DNA of 14,162 nt from Ruminococcaceae bacterium UBA1320 (GCA_002306975.1 DBTI01000159.1:1-14162); one strand, 5' to 3'; positions 6,049 to 13,995 are shown, counted from the stretch's first letter. Notes: generated by a model not told the origin, from the sequence alone. A program made the numbers and translations.

Positions 6049-6080
6049 TAAAGAAACAAAATTAGAACATTGTTTCTTTA
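6049..6080. repeat. Right 32-bp dyad site (putative recombination site)
   Basis: TAAAGAAACAA (6049-6059) and TTGTTTCTTTA (6070-6080) surround the core AATTAGAACA. Read on the minus strand the core is TGTTCTAATT, against TATTCTAATT in the left site. Only three bases differ over 32, and two of these are paired changes that keep the dyad symmetric. Confidence 0.6.
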
Positions 6081-6119
6081 GTTACCATAATTATCATATT
6101 TTTTTATATGCAAAAGGAA

Positions 6120-6160
6120 AGAGGCCTTCAGATAATTGAAGCAGCCTCTATTTTTATCCG
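6120..6160 (+). terminator. Terminator downstream of the recombinase
   Basis: AGAGGCCTTCA (6120-6130), loop GATAAT, TGAAG (6137-6141), a two-base bulge and GCCTCT (6144-6149), followed by ATTTTTATCC and further T-rich sequence. This ends plus-strand transcripts from the recombinase gene and from the promoter at 5997-6025. It lies outside the invertible segment, so after inversion these transcripts would lose it. Confidence 0.8.
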
Positions 6161-6286
6161 TTTTATTTATTATTTTTTTCTGATTTTTCCATTTTATCGC
6201 TGGACTTAACTACGCTAAAGGGAAAACTAAAATGAAAGACTTAGCAAATAACTTATAATGTGCAATACGAAATTAAATTTAGAAAA
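6161..6286. other. Intergenic DNA between two terminators
   Basis: AT-rich stretch with no convincing gene. It contains AATGAAAGACTT (6231-6242), a 12-base exact copy of 5255-5266, and a plus-strand TATAAT (6254-6259) with no good -35 box. Nothing else was seen. Confidence 0.5.
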
Positions 6287-6316
6287 CAAGGGCTGCCTCA
6301 TATGAGGCAGCCCTTG
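6287..6316 (-). terminator. Terminator of the uronate operon
   Basis: A perfect 30-base palindrome with arms CAAGGGCTGCCTCAT/ATGAGGCAGCCCTTG, 16 bases after the eda stop codon. On the minus strand it is followed by TTTTCTAAATTTAATTTC. Even allowing for a small terminal loop, the stem is at least 12-13 bp and very stable. Confidence 0.88.
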
Positions 6317-6331
6317 ACTGATTTAATTAAA

Positions 6332-6991
6332 TTATCCCGCCACCAACTCCATACGAGCTTCCACAATGCTTTTAATAAAGTTTTTCGCAATCTTTGTAAT
6401 AGAAGCGTAGTCGCCGCTCTTGGCACCCGAGATAAGAGAACCGCCTGCACCCACAGCAACTGCACCTGCCTTTATCCACTCGCCGACATTTTCAACCGAA
6501 ACGCCGCCTGTCGGCATTATCTGAGCATAGGGTATTGGTCCTTTTAATGCCTTGATGATTTTCGGTCCAAACAGCTCGCCGGGAAACACCTTGATTATAT
6601 CCGCCCCTGCTTCCAGAGCCTTAATCGCTTCGGCAGGCGTGACAACGCCCGGCATAATCGGCATCATATATCTGTTGCAGATTTTCATCGTATACGGATT
6701 AAATGAGGGGCTGACTATATACTGCGCTCCGGAAAGCATGGCGATTCGCGCTGTTTCCGCGTCCAGTACTGTTCCAGCGCCTAAAATTATTTCGCCCTTT
6801 GTGTAGCGTGAAGCCAGCGTCTCAATAACCTTGTGAGCCATCGGTACTGTAAATGTAAGCTCAATTGAGACTACGCCGCCCTCAATACAGGCTTCTGTAA
6901 TTTTCACCGCCTGCTCTGAACTTTCCGCCCTGACAACTGCCACTAGCCCTGATTCCTTGATTTTTGAAAGGATAGCTTCTCTTTGCATCAT
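6332..6991 (-). CDS. eda: KDPG/KHG aldolase
   Basis: A 219-residue class I aldolase, the normal length for the Eda family. It cleaves 2-keto-3-deoxy-6-phosphogluconate to pyruvate and glyceraldehyde-3-phosphate in the cytosol, the last step of uronate breakdown. The Schiff-base lysine is K134 in DIIKVFPG; E44 in IELTFT is the general acid/base. Other marks are GAGTV (71-75), SPSFNP (94-99) and the phosphate-binding PTGGV (160-164). It is last in the operon, 14 bases after uxaA. Two adjacent ATGs (6991 and 6988) compete: AAGGAG lies 5 bases from the first and 8 from the second, so the true start may be one residue later. Some members also cleave 2-keto-4-hydroxyglutarate; context points to KDPG. 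Confidence 0.95.
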   Translation of the reverse strand: MMQREAILSKIKESGLVAVVRAESSEQAVKITEACIEGGVVSIELTFTVPMAHKVIETLASRYTKGEIILGAGTVLDAETARIAMLSGAQYIVSPSFNPYTMKICNRYMMPIMPGVVTPAEAIKALEAGADIIKVFPGELFGPKIIKALKGPIPYAQIMPTGGVSVENVGEWIKAGAVAVGAGGSLISGAKSGDYASITKIAKNFIKSIVEARMELVAG

Positions 6992-7005
6992 TTATTCTCC
7001 TTTTC

Positions 7006-8502
7006 TTAAAGCGTTACGCCGTCCTTAAATATGCTGATTTCCCTGTAATCATGCAATTCATTGTTTGTATTTACTTCACCGGAGGCAACACACAGAACAT
7101 ATTTGAGAAAATCATTTTCTATCGCCTGTGTGTCCCCCCCATCAAGAAGCGTACCTGCATTGTAGTCAATCCACCTGTGTTTGCGGTTATAAATCGTAGT
7201 ATTTGTAGACACCTTTACGGTTGGAACCGGAGCACCCAACGGGGTGCCGCGGCCTGTCGTGAACAGGATAATCTGAACACCGGCAGCGGTTAATGCCGTT
7301 GTCGCCATAATATCATTACCCGGCCCCCAAAGAAGGCTGAGCCCTTGCTTTGCAACTTTTTCACCATAAGAGAGGACGTCAACAATTCTCTGTGTGCCGC
7401 CTTTTTGAATGCAGCCCATGGATTTCTCTTCCAATGTCGTTATGCCGCCTTCCTTGTTGCCTGGAGACGGGTTATCGGAGACAAGTTCGCCATGGTTCCT
7501 GAAATACTGCTTAAAGCCGTTTATCAGTTCAACGGTATGATTAAATACCGTTTCGTTTTCACAGCGGCTCATCAAAAATGTTTCCGCCCCGAACATCTCC
7601 GGCACTTCGGTGAGAATGCATGAACCACCCCGGTCAATCAGCATATCGGAAAATCTGCCCAGAAGTGGGTTGGCGGTAATTCCAGACAAGGCGTCGGAGC
7701 CGCCGCATTTCAAACCAACTGTAAGTTTTGATAATGGGCACTTTACACGTTTGAATTTTTCCCCATAATCAACAAGTTCACTGATTATTTTCAACCCTTG
7801 TTCAATCTCGTCATCGTCAACATCCTGAACGGATAAAAACTTTACTCGGTCGGAATCCCACTCGCCTAATATCTTTTTAAATTCGGGAATATTGTTATTT
7901 TCACAGCCAAGGCCCAAGACCAAAACACCGGCAGCGTTAGGGTGCCTAACAAGATCCGCAAGAACGATCTGTGTATTACTCATGTCTTTGCCAACCTGAG
8001 AGCATCCGTACGGGTGAGGAAACGAGAATACGCCGTCCGTGCGCCCCGGGAACATGAGGTTTGCTTCTTTTGTTAAATTCTCTGCAATTTTGTTGGCGCA
8101 ACCGACAGTCGGAATAATCCATATTTCATTTCTGACCCCTACAGAGCCGTCTTTGCGCATATATCCCATAAACTCAGCTGTTTCCATCCGCCTATGGGGT
8201 GTTAATTTGGGGGCATAGCTATAATCAAGCATTGGCCCGAGATTGGTAGCCATATTGTGCGAATGCACATGCTCGCCTACGCTGATATCGGCTGTGGCGT
8301 GCCCGATTACCGTACCGTATTTTAAAACATCGGTGCTTTTTGCAATACCCCTCAACGCAACTTTGTGGTTAACGGGAATGTCCTGCTTTGTGACAATTTG
8401 CATGTCGTCTATCACGATGGTTTCACCCTTCGTGATTGCTCTGAGTGCTACCGCTACGTTGTCGCTGGAATTGATTTTAAGAACGCAGCCATATTTATTC
8501 AT
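7006..8502 (-). CDS. uxaA: Altronate dehydratase
   Basis: A 498-residue UxaA/GarD-family dehydratase, matching the usual length of about 495. It dehydrates D-altronate to 2-keto-3-deoxygluconate, an iron-dependent reaction in this family. An N-terminal SAF domain (about 10-85) is joined to the catalytic part. Visible motifs are GSVGVRNEIWIIPTVGCAN (119-137), HPYGCSQ (163-169), GLGCENN (197-203), KCGGSDALSGI (265-275), an EEKSMGC stretch (358-364) and TTGRGTPLG near residue 420. The repeated cysteines (135, 167, 200, 266, 364) are candidates for metal binding (inference). The ATG at 8502 follows AAAGGGG by about 7 bases. It lies 20 bases after uxaB and 14 before eda. Galactarate dehydratase is a sister family, but the reductase next door argues for altronate. 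Confidence 0.95.
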   Translation of the reverse strand: MNKYGCVLKINSSDNVAVALRAITKGETIVIDDMQIVTKQDIPVNHKVALRGIAKSTDVLKYGTVIGHATADISVGEHVHSHNMATNLGPMLDYSYAPKLTPHRRMETAEFMGYMRKDGSVGVRNEIWIIPTVGCANKIAENLTKEANLMFPGRTDGVFSFPHPYGCSQVGKDMSNTQIVLADLVRHPNAAGVLVLGLGCENNNIPEFKKILGEWDSDRVKFLSVQDVDDDEIEQGLKIISELVDYGEKFKRVKCPLSKLTVGLKCGGSDALSGITANPLLGRFSDMLIDRGGSCILTEVPEMFGAETFLMSRCENETVFNHTVELINGFKQYFRNHGELVSDNPSPGNKEGGITTLEEKSMGCIQKGGTQRIVDVLSYGEKVAKQGLSLLWGPGNDIMATTALTAAGVQIILFTTGRGTPLGAPVPTVKVSTNTTIYNRKHRWIDYNAGTLLDGGDTQAIENDFLKYVLCVASGEVNTNNELHDYREISIFKDGVTL

Positions 8503-8522
8503 GGTAAATCCCCTTTTTGGAA

Positions 8523-10043
8523 TCAGCGAATTATGGCTTTTATCGCGTCTTCAATTCCGTTAGTTTCGATTTCATAGAGATAACCGGAAATCTTTTGAGT
8601 AAGACCGCTCACATCGTTAAGGTCCTCGCCCCAGATATCGCTACGCTTTAAAACCTCGCCGACCAGTTTTTCAATGCCGCTCTTACTTCCATAGCAGGAA
8701 GCCCATAAGTCACGGAACATAGTCAGCACATCGAGATTGTCAGATGTCTTGTATTCTTTACCGTTTCTGTTTCCGATAAGCGCATTATCCTTAATTTCTG
8801 TGCCCTTATAGAAAGCGATAAGTTCAGCAAACGAGAAGGTAAGGATATCCGGCAGTTCGCCCTTTAACTTGTTATAGGCAAGAAGAGACGGAAGCACGCG
8901 AACCTTGAACTTGGAGGTTGAATTAAGGGATATGCTCATCAGCATATGCTCAACAAACGGGTTTGAAAAGCGCTCAAAAACAGCCGATGCAAAGTCTGTA
9001 AGCTCTTTTTCCGGCAGGTCGAGCGTAGGAATGACCTCTTCCGTAATGCCTTTTCTCATAAAGCTCGAGATTATCTCGTCGTCCATGCACTGACCGACGG
9101 TATCCTTTCCGTACAGGTAAGCACCGAGAACAGTCATTGTATGTGCGCCGTTGAGTATTCTGACCTTACGGGTCCTGTACGGCGTCTGGTTATCGGTGTA
9201 AATTACATTAAGTCCGGCCTTATGCAAAGGCAGTTCCTGTGCTTTTGCTTTGTCGCCCTCAATAACAAACAGGTGGAATATTTCAGCAGCATCAATCAAG
9301 TTGTCGTTATATCCCATTTCGGCAGTCAGCTTCTCAATCTCGTCACGGGGATAACCGCTGACTATTCGGTCAACCAACGTGTTCATAAAGTAATTGCTAT
9401 TATTAATCCAGTCAATAAAGCCGCTGCCGAGATTCCATTTTTCCGCAAGCTTTACTATAACCTTTTTCAGTGTTTTGCCGTTTTGTTCTATTAATTCACA
9501 AGGTATGATTACCATGCCCTTTGATTTTTCGCCTTTAAAATATGTAAACCTCTTGTATAAGAAAACGGTCAGTTTACCAGGGTATGATGCGGGCGGTTCA
9601 TCGTCAAGCTTATCATCGTCGTTGTAGGCGATACCGGCTTCTGTTGTGTTGGAAATAACAAATCGCATATCAGGATTCTCAGCGCATTTTAAATAGGCCT
9701 TGAAATCAGCATAGGGGTCAATACCGCGGCTGACCGAAGTAATGATTGATTTTTTCTCAACAACGCTGCCATTTTGCAGGCCCCTGAGCAGAAGGGTATA
9801 AAGCCCGTCCTGACTATTAAGTTCTTTCACAAGACCTCTGTTTATCGGCTGTACAATAACAACCTTGCCGTTGAAAAGGCCTTGCTTGTTAAGCGTATCG
9901 ACCATCCAATCAATAAATCCTCTTAGAAAATTCCCTTCACCAAACTGAATAATGCGCTCCGGCATATCGTTAAGGGTACCGACCGTGTAATTTTCATTGA
10001 TTTTCGCTCTGCTTTGCAAATATGATTTACTTAAATTCTCCAT
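8523..10043 (-). CDS. uxaB: Tagaturonate reductase (altronate oxidoreductase)
   Basis: A 506-residue member of the mannitol dehydrogenase (polyol-specific long-chain) family that reduces D-tagaturonate to D-altronate with NADH. The Rossmann entry is FGEGNFLRGF (34-43) and the catalytic K-x4-N-x2-H set is K293, N298 and H301 in KVRILNGAHT. TTEAG at about 133-137 is typical of UxaB. The frame also opens with an ATG at 10052, but AAGGG (10057-10053) touches that codon and lies 9 bases from the ATG at 10043, so the latter is chosen. A terminator-like hairpin lies in the 75-base gap after kdgK, so expression of uxaB-uxaA-eda may be lower than, or separable from, the upstream genes. It is paralogous to the uxuB product in the same operon. 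Confidence 0.93.
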   Translation of the reverse strand: MENLSKSYLQSRAKINENYTVGTLNDMPERIIQFGEGNFLRGFIDWMVDTLNKQGLFNGKVVIVQPINRGLVKELNSQDGLYTLLLRGLQNGSVVEKKSIITSVSRGIDPYADFKAYLKCAENPDMRFVISNTTEAGIAYNDDDKLDDEPPASYPGKLTVFLYKRFTYFKGEKSKGMVIIPCELIEQNGKTLKKVIVKLAEKWNLGSGFIDWINNSNYFMNTLVDRIVSGYPRDEIEKLTAEMGYNDNLIDAAEIFHLFVIEGDKAKAQELPLHKAGLNVIYTDNQTPYRTRKVRILNGAHTMTVLGAYLYGKDTVGQCMDDEIISSFMRKGITEEVIPTLDLPEKELTDFASAVFERFSNPFVEHMLMSISLNSTSKFKVRVLPSLLAYNKLKGELPDILTFSFAELIAFYKGTEIKDNALIGNRNGKEYKTSDNLDVLTMFRDLWASCYGSKSGIEKLVGEVLKRSDIWGEDLNDVSGLTQKISGYLYEIETNGIEDAIKAIIR

Positions 10044-10078
10044 AACAACCATCCCTTATTAATATTTCTAACAAAAAC

Positions 10079-10105
10079 GGGCCGACACTGTAATTGTGTC
10101 CGCCC
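10079..10105 (-). terminator. Terminator-like hairpin inside the operon, between kdgK and uxaB
   Basis: GGGCCGACAC (10079-10088) and GTGTCCGCCC (10096-10105) pair with a single C-C mismatch around a 7-base loop. On the minus strand it is followed by GTTTTTGTTAG; on the plus strand by TCAATTTTTGTTTTT. It lies 13 bases after the kdgK stop. It could act as a partial terminator or as a 3' end that protects the uxuB-uxuA-kdgK message. Confidence 0.65.
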
Positions 10106-10118
10106 TCAATTTTTGTTT

Positions 10119-11105
10119 TTATCTTACAAATCTTCCGCTACCGTCTGAATTCATCAAGTTTTCCAACTCTGCAACATTCGCAACTGCCATATCGCCTTCT
10201 ACACTGTGTTTGTAACAAGCCGATGCGGCAGCAAAGTCTATTGCATATTGAAGGTCCTTATTATTTACGAGTGCGTAAATCAATGCTGCGCTGAATGCGT
10301 CGCCGCCACCGATTTTATCAATGAGGAATATCGAATATTCCCTTGAGCTGTAGAAAGACTCAGCATTCCAAATCATTGCCGAAAAACGATGTACCTCGCC
10401 GGATACCGTTCTTCTTTTCGTCAGTACGACCGTTTTCACATTCATGCGTTCGGCAAGAATCGAGGCGAATTTCCTGTAATCCTCTTCATCTATGCAGAAA
10501 ACTTCTTTCGCCTGGTTTTCGTTGATGATGAGCACATCAATGCCATTCACAAGCTCGGACAGAACCCTTTTTGCTTTATCAAGATTCCATAGCTTGGAGC
10601 GATAATTGAAGTCACAGGATACCTTGATTCCCTTGCTCTTCGCGATCTTCACGGCTTCAAGTGAAACCTGTGCGAGATTATCGCTCAAGGCTGGGGTTAT
10701 GCCTGAAATGTGAAACCACGAGGTATCGTCAAATATTTTATTAAAATCAAAATCTACTGGTGTGGCGTTGGCGAACACAGAGCCCTCACGGTCATAAAGA
10801 ATTTGGGCAGGTCGCTGCGAAGCACCCTTTTCCGTAAAATATATGCCCATTCTGCCGTCGCCCATTACGATATCCCTGGTATCGACGCCCCATTTGCGGA
10901 TTTCATTGACACATGCCTGCCCAATCTCGTTTTTCGGAAGCTTTGTGACATAAGAAGCATTCGCACCCATCTGTGCAAGCGCTACGGCTGAGTTAGCTTC
11001 GCTTCCGCCGAAAAAAGCCTCAAAGGACGGTGCCTGCACGATCCTTTTAAAGGACGGTGCCTGAAGTCTCAGCAGCGCCTCACCAAATAAAACTATCTTT
11101 TTCAT
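10119..11105 (-). CDS. kdgK: 2-keto-3-deoxygluconate kinase
   Basis: A 328-residue PfkB/ribokinase-family sugar kinase that phosphorylates KDG with ATP to KDPG, joining both uronate branches to eda. The first PfkB signature is GGSEANSAVALAQMG (33-47). The second is DKIGGGDAFSA (263-273), with D269 as catalytic base in the anion hole. DFNYRSKLW (165-173) is the D-x-N-x-R-x2-LW pattern common in KdgK. The start ATG at 11105 overlaps the uxuA stop by four bases (ATGA), so translation is coupled; the upstream Shine-Dalgarno is weak. It sits between the mannonate and altronate branches, as its shared role predicts. Fructokinase or ribokinase is ruled against by context. Confidence 0.93.
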   Translation of the reverse strand: MKKIVLFGEALLRLQAPSFKRIVQAPSFEAFFGGSEANSAVALAQMGANASYVTKLPKNEIGQACVNEIRKWGVDTRDIVMGDGRMGIYFTEKGASQRPAQILYDREGSVFANATPVDFDFNKIFDDTSWFHISGITPALSDNLAQVSLEAVKIAKSKGIKVSCDFNYRSKLWNLDKAKRVLSELVNGIDVLIINENQAKEVFCIDEEDYRKFASILAERMNVKTVVLTKRRTVSGEVHRFSAMIWNAESFYSSREYSIFLIDKIGGGDAFSAALIYALVNNKDLQYAIDFAAASACYKHSVEGDMAVANVAELENLMNSDGSGRFVR

Positions 11106-12217
11106 TTTAAATTCCGACCTGCCATTCCATCCGTCGATGTTTTGAGCCTGTCCATTTTACCGATAGCTTCCCACAGCCCGTTGAGGTATGCTATACCGAG
11201 AGCACGGTCATAAAGCCCGTAGCCCGGTCTCCCTTTTTCACCCCAAATCGCTCTTCCGTGGTCGGGCCGTATATTGCCATCAAAACCGACATCATAGTAA
11301 GCCTTCATTATTTCAAAAAGGTCAAGTGATCCGTCGGAGGAGAGGTGGGACGTTTCGTGGAAATCCTTTTCACCGAAAAATTTGATATTGCGAACGTGAG
11401 CAAAATGTATTCTGCCCATGCCGCCAAAATAGCGCACCATTTCAGGAATGTTATTGTCACGGTTCGAACCTAAAGCACCGCTACAAAGTGTCAACCCATT
11501 ATACGGGCTGTCAACCATCTTTATTATCCGTTCAAGGTTACTTTTGCAGGTGACGATTCTCGGCAAACCGAAAAGAGACCACGGTGGATCATCCGGATGC
11601 ACAGCCATTTTGACGTCAACTTCCTCACATACAGGAATGACCCGTTCAAGGAAATAACGATAATTTTCGAAAAGCTTCTCTTCGTCAATATTCTTATACT
11701 GCTCGAATAACACCTTGAGCTGTTTCAAGCGGTAAGGCTCCCAGCCCGGAAGTGTAAAACCGTTGGAGTTTTTTGCCATGCTGTCAACCAGTTCCATCGG
11801 GTCAAGGTCTTTGAGCTTATTATGCTCGTAGGAAAGCGCGTTTGACCCGTCTTCAAGCGGCCTTGCAAGGTCGTTTCGCATCCAGTCGAAAACCGGCATA
11901 AAGTTGTAGCATACAACCTTAACGCCAGCCTTTGCCACATTACGAATAGACTGGATATAGTTCTCTATATATCTGTCTCTCGTAGGGGCACCAAGCTTAA
12001 TATCCTCATGGACATTGATGCTCTCAATGACTTCAAGTTCAAGTCCGGCTTTGTTTACCTGCTCCTTGAGCGCATAGATTTTTTCTATCGGCCACACTTC
12101 ACCGACCGCAACATCATACAAAGCGCCTACGACACCGGTGACGGCGGGAATCTGCCGGATCTGGTTTAAGGTTATGCTGTCGTCCTTTTGACCAAACCAT
12201 CGAAAGGTCATTTTCAT
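11102..12217 (-). CDS. uxuA: Mannonate dehydratase
   Basis: A 371-residue UxuA (Pfam UxuA type, xylose-isomerase-like TIM barrel), close to the usual 350-395. It converts D-mannonate to 2-keto-3-deoxygluconate using Mn(II) or Fe(II). Landmarks are MTFRWFG (3-9), YNFMPVFDWMR (104-114), HPDDPP (207-212), CSGALGSN (245-252), HFAHVRN (271-277) and RPDHGR (317-322). By analogy with solved family members, H207, C245, H274 and D319 are the likely metal ligands. The ATG at 12217 has AGGGAG about 10 bases upstream, while the ATG two codons later is too far. Its stop overlaps the kdgK start, and a large hairpin lies in the 84-base gap after uxuB. Confidence 0.95.
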   Translation of the reverse strand: MKMTFRWFGQKDDSITLNQIRQIPAVTGVVGALYDVAVGEVWPIEKIYALKEQVNKAGLELEVIESINVHEDIKLGAPTRDRYIENYIQSIRNVAKAGVKVVCYNFMPVFDWMRNDLARPLEDGSNALSYEHNKLKDLDPMELVDSMAKNSNGFTLPGWEPYRLKQLKVLFEQYKNIDEEKLFENYRYFLERVIPVCEEVDVKMAVHPDDPPWSLFGLPRIVTCKSNLERIIKMVDSPYNGLTLCSGALGSNRDNNIPEMVRYFGGMGRIHFAHVRNIKFFGEKDFHETSHLSSDGSLDLFEIMKAYYDVGFDGNIRPDHGRAIWGEKGRPGYGLYDRALGIAYLNGLWEAIGKMDRLKTSTDGMAGRNLK

Positions 12218-12239
12218 ATGTCTTTATCTCCCTTTCTGG

Positions 12240-12293
12240 GGAGCCACTGATGTTGTTTGCAGGAAGTGCAGAAATCATCAAATCAGCGGCTCC
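12240..12293 (-). other. Intercistronic stem-loop between uxuB and uxuA
   Basis: GGAGCCACTGAT (12240-12251) and ATCAGCGGCTCC (12282-12293) form 12 pairs with one G-U, around a 30-base loop that contains a small inner TGCA/TGCA repeat. No U-tract follows, so it is not an intrinsic terminator. It ends about 14 bases before the uxuA ribosome binding site. Possible roles are mRNA processing or stability. Confidence 0.5.
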
Positions 12294-12301
12294 TTCGTAA
12301 T

Positions 12302-13918
12302 TTAACCTACTGCTTTTTGCAGGGTGCGCAAGACCGCTCCTTTACCCGCAATCATCTCTTTAAAATATTCTTCTATTTTAGGAGCAAGTCCGCATTTGCA
12401 AAGGTCCACGGCAAAAAGTTTTTTATTTGAAAGAATCGGTTTCAATTTATCGCCGACTGAGGACGGATCGCCAAACTTTATATCACCGACAATAGCTTTT
12501 AGCTCATCACTCATCGGATCAGGACTCAACTCAAATATTTCTCCGCTGTCACTCACACCAAGCAAATATCTGCACCATCCCGCTATGGTCAGCGGTATGT
12601 ATGTAAGATTCATTACATTCAGTTCCGGATGTGATAAATAAGCTTTTATTGTTTCGCCAAAACGGATAATAATTTTTTGAGATGTGTCGGACGCAATTCT
12701 TTGCGGTGTGTCGGGTATATACCTGTTGGGCAGTCTTTTCTCGATTACCTCGTTGATAAACTCCCCGGGGTCAAGAACCTTCGGGTCTGTTACAACCGGC
12801 ATACCTTCCCCGTAACCGATCTTTTCAATAAGCTTCTTCAGAACAGGGTTGCTGACTTCATCAGCGATTAGCTTGTACTCTAGAATACAACCAAAAATAG
12901 CAAGACATGTATGCAAGGGATTAAGGCATATCGTAACCTTCATACGCTCCGCTTTTTCAACCGTTTCCCTGTCTGTAAAGATAACGCCTGCCTTTTCCAG
13001 AGGCATGCGCCCGGCCGGAAAATTATCCTCAATAATAAGATATTGTGGAACCTCGGCGTTAATGAAAGGAGCAATATAGGTATGCTTTTTGGTGGTTATG
13101 ATTTCTGTATCCGCAAAGCCAAGAGCTTCCAGTTTGCTTTTCACAGTATCGGAGGGACGGGGCGTGATTTTATCAATCATAGACCAAGGATATGCCACCG
13201 CGCTCGGATTTTTAAGGTAATCAAGGAACTGACGCTCTACAAGCCCGTTCCGCATCCACTTTTCCGCTATGGTGAACATTGAACTTTGCAGCTTTTCACC
13301 GTTATGAGAGCAATTGTCCATGCTGACAAAAGATATCGGAAAAGCACCTGCAAGAAAACGTTCATGCGCAAGCATCAGTATTTTGGAGATTATATTGGTT
13401 GCCTTTTCAGGCCCGTTTTCCATATCACGCATAACACCCGGAAAAATATTGCCATTCATATCGCTTAACGCATAGCCTTTTTCGGTTATAGTAAAACTCG
13501 CGATCTGGAGTGATTTTTTACGGAAAACAGCTTTAAGCTTTTCCCAATCCTCAGCCCTTGACGGATCGCCAACCAGCCCGTCTGCAATGCTCGCGACAAC
13601 TTTTTTTTGAAGTGAACCATCGAGGTTCATAAGGACGACAAGCCCAAGATTGTTATGATCTCTGTATATCCGGTCGATTATTTCCTCATCATAGGTCTCC
13701 GCCGCGATAATTCCTGTTTTCGCTAAACCGTTGTCAAGAAGATTCTGTTGAAGTACGGCAATAAACCCTCTAAAAATGTTTCCCGCGCCGAAATGTACCC
13801 ATGTAGGATTTTTTTCTGTTTCAGAAATCATTTCTTCAACATTAAACTTTGGCAGTTCTATTCCTGCCGACGCCCATTCGGCGCTTTTTGCAAGGCTTTT
13901 TCTATTTAAATTTAACAT
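12302..13918 (-). CDS. uxuB: Fructuronate reductase (mannonate oxidoreductase)
   Basis: A 538-residue mannitol dehydrogenase-family enzyme reducing D-fructuronate to D-mannonate with NADH. The N-terminal Rossmann motif is VHFGAGNIFRGF (41-52). SMDNCSHNG is at 199-207. The catalytic K-x5-N-x2-H is K327, N333, H336 in KVTICLNPLHT, with one extra residue against the uxaB copy, as is usual between UxaB-type and UxuB-type proteins. The frame extends to a TTG at 13936, but AAAGGTGA at 13930-13923 lies just before the ATG at 13918, so that start is chosen. It is the first gene of the operon visible here. Mannitol or arabinitol dehydrogenase activity is possible in this family, but uxuA directly downstream points to fructuronate. 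Confidence 0.9.
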   Translation of the reverse strand: MLNLNRKSLAKSAEWASAGIELPKFNVEEMISETEKNPTWVHFGAGNIFRGFIAVLQQNLLDNGLAKTGIIAAETYDEEIIDRIYRDHNNLGLVVLMNLDGSLQKKVVASIADGLVGDPSRAEDWEKLKAVFRKKSLQIASFTITEKGYALSDMNGNIFPGVMRDMENGPEKATNIISKILMLAHERFLAGAFPISFVSMDNCSHNGEKLQSSMFTIAEKWMRNGLVERQFLDYLKNPSAVAYPWSMIDKITPRPSDTVKSKLEALGFADTEIITTKKHTYIAPFINAEVPQYLIIEDNFPAGRMPLEKAGVIFTDRETVEKAERMKVTICLNPLHTCLAIFGCILEYKLIADEVSNPVLKKLIEKIGYGEGMPVVTDPKVLDPGEFINEVIEKRLPNRYIPDTPQRIASDTSQKIIIRFGETIKAYLSHPELNVMNLTYIPLTIAGWCRYLLGVSDSGEIFELSPDPMSDELKAIVGDIKFGDPSSVGDKLKPILSNKKLFAVDLCKCGLAPKIEEYFKEMIAGKGAVLRTLQKAVG

Positions 13919-13922
13919 AATG

Positions 13923-13931
13923 TCACCTTTT
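13923..13931 (-). promoter_or_regulatory. Ribosome binding site fixing the uxuB start
   Basis: AAAAGGTGA on the minus strand places AGGTG 5 bases before the ATG at 13918. A start at the upstream TTG (13936) would put this site inside the coding region. Confidence 0.7.
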
Positions 13932-13972
13932 AACAATATTCATGCATATTTCGCCGCTGAGCACCTGATTAC

Positions 13973-13986
13973 TGATTACATTTTCA
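13973..13986 (-). promoter_or_regulatory. Weak cre-like site upstream of uxuB
   Basis: TGAAAATGTAATCA on the minus strand fits the CcpA-binding consensus TGWAARCGYTWWCA at 12 of 14 positions, but the central CG is TG. Carbon catabolite control of a uronate operon would be expected. One match of this quality can arise by chance. Confidence 0.3.
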
Positions 13987-13995
13987 CTGCAGCAA

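Larger units (their letters stand above)
5203..6080. mobile_element. Candidate invertible DNA segment carrying its own recombinase
   Basis: An 878-bp segment is bounded by two near-identical dyad sites in inverted orientation and contains one gene, a small tyrosine recombinase. Sequence identity between the ends stops at the 32-bp sites, as expected for site-specific recombination and unlike a longer homologous duplication. I see no target-site duplication outside the ends, which argues against a simple insertion. Recombination between the sites would flip the recombinase gene and the outward promoter at 5997-6025 so that both face the cheW riboswitch. This is inference: only one orientation is seen here. 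Confidence 0.5.

Noticed and set aside
5203..6080. Ordinary insertion sequence or prophage remnant
   Set aside because: The recombinase is of the tyrosine type with no transposase or phage genes, there are no target duplications at the ends, and identity between the ends is limited to the dyad sites.
6260..6547. Plus-strand open frame antisense to eda
   Set aside because: It spans the operon terminator palindrome and the end of eda; a frame shadow of the real gene.
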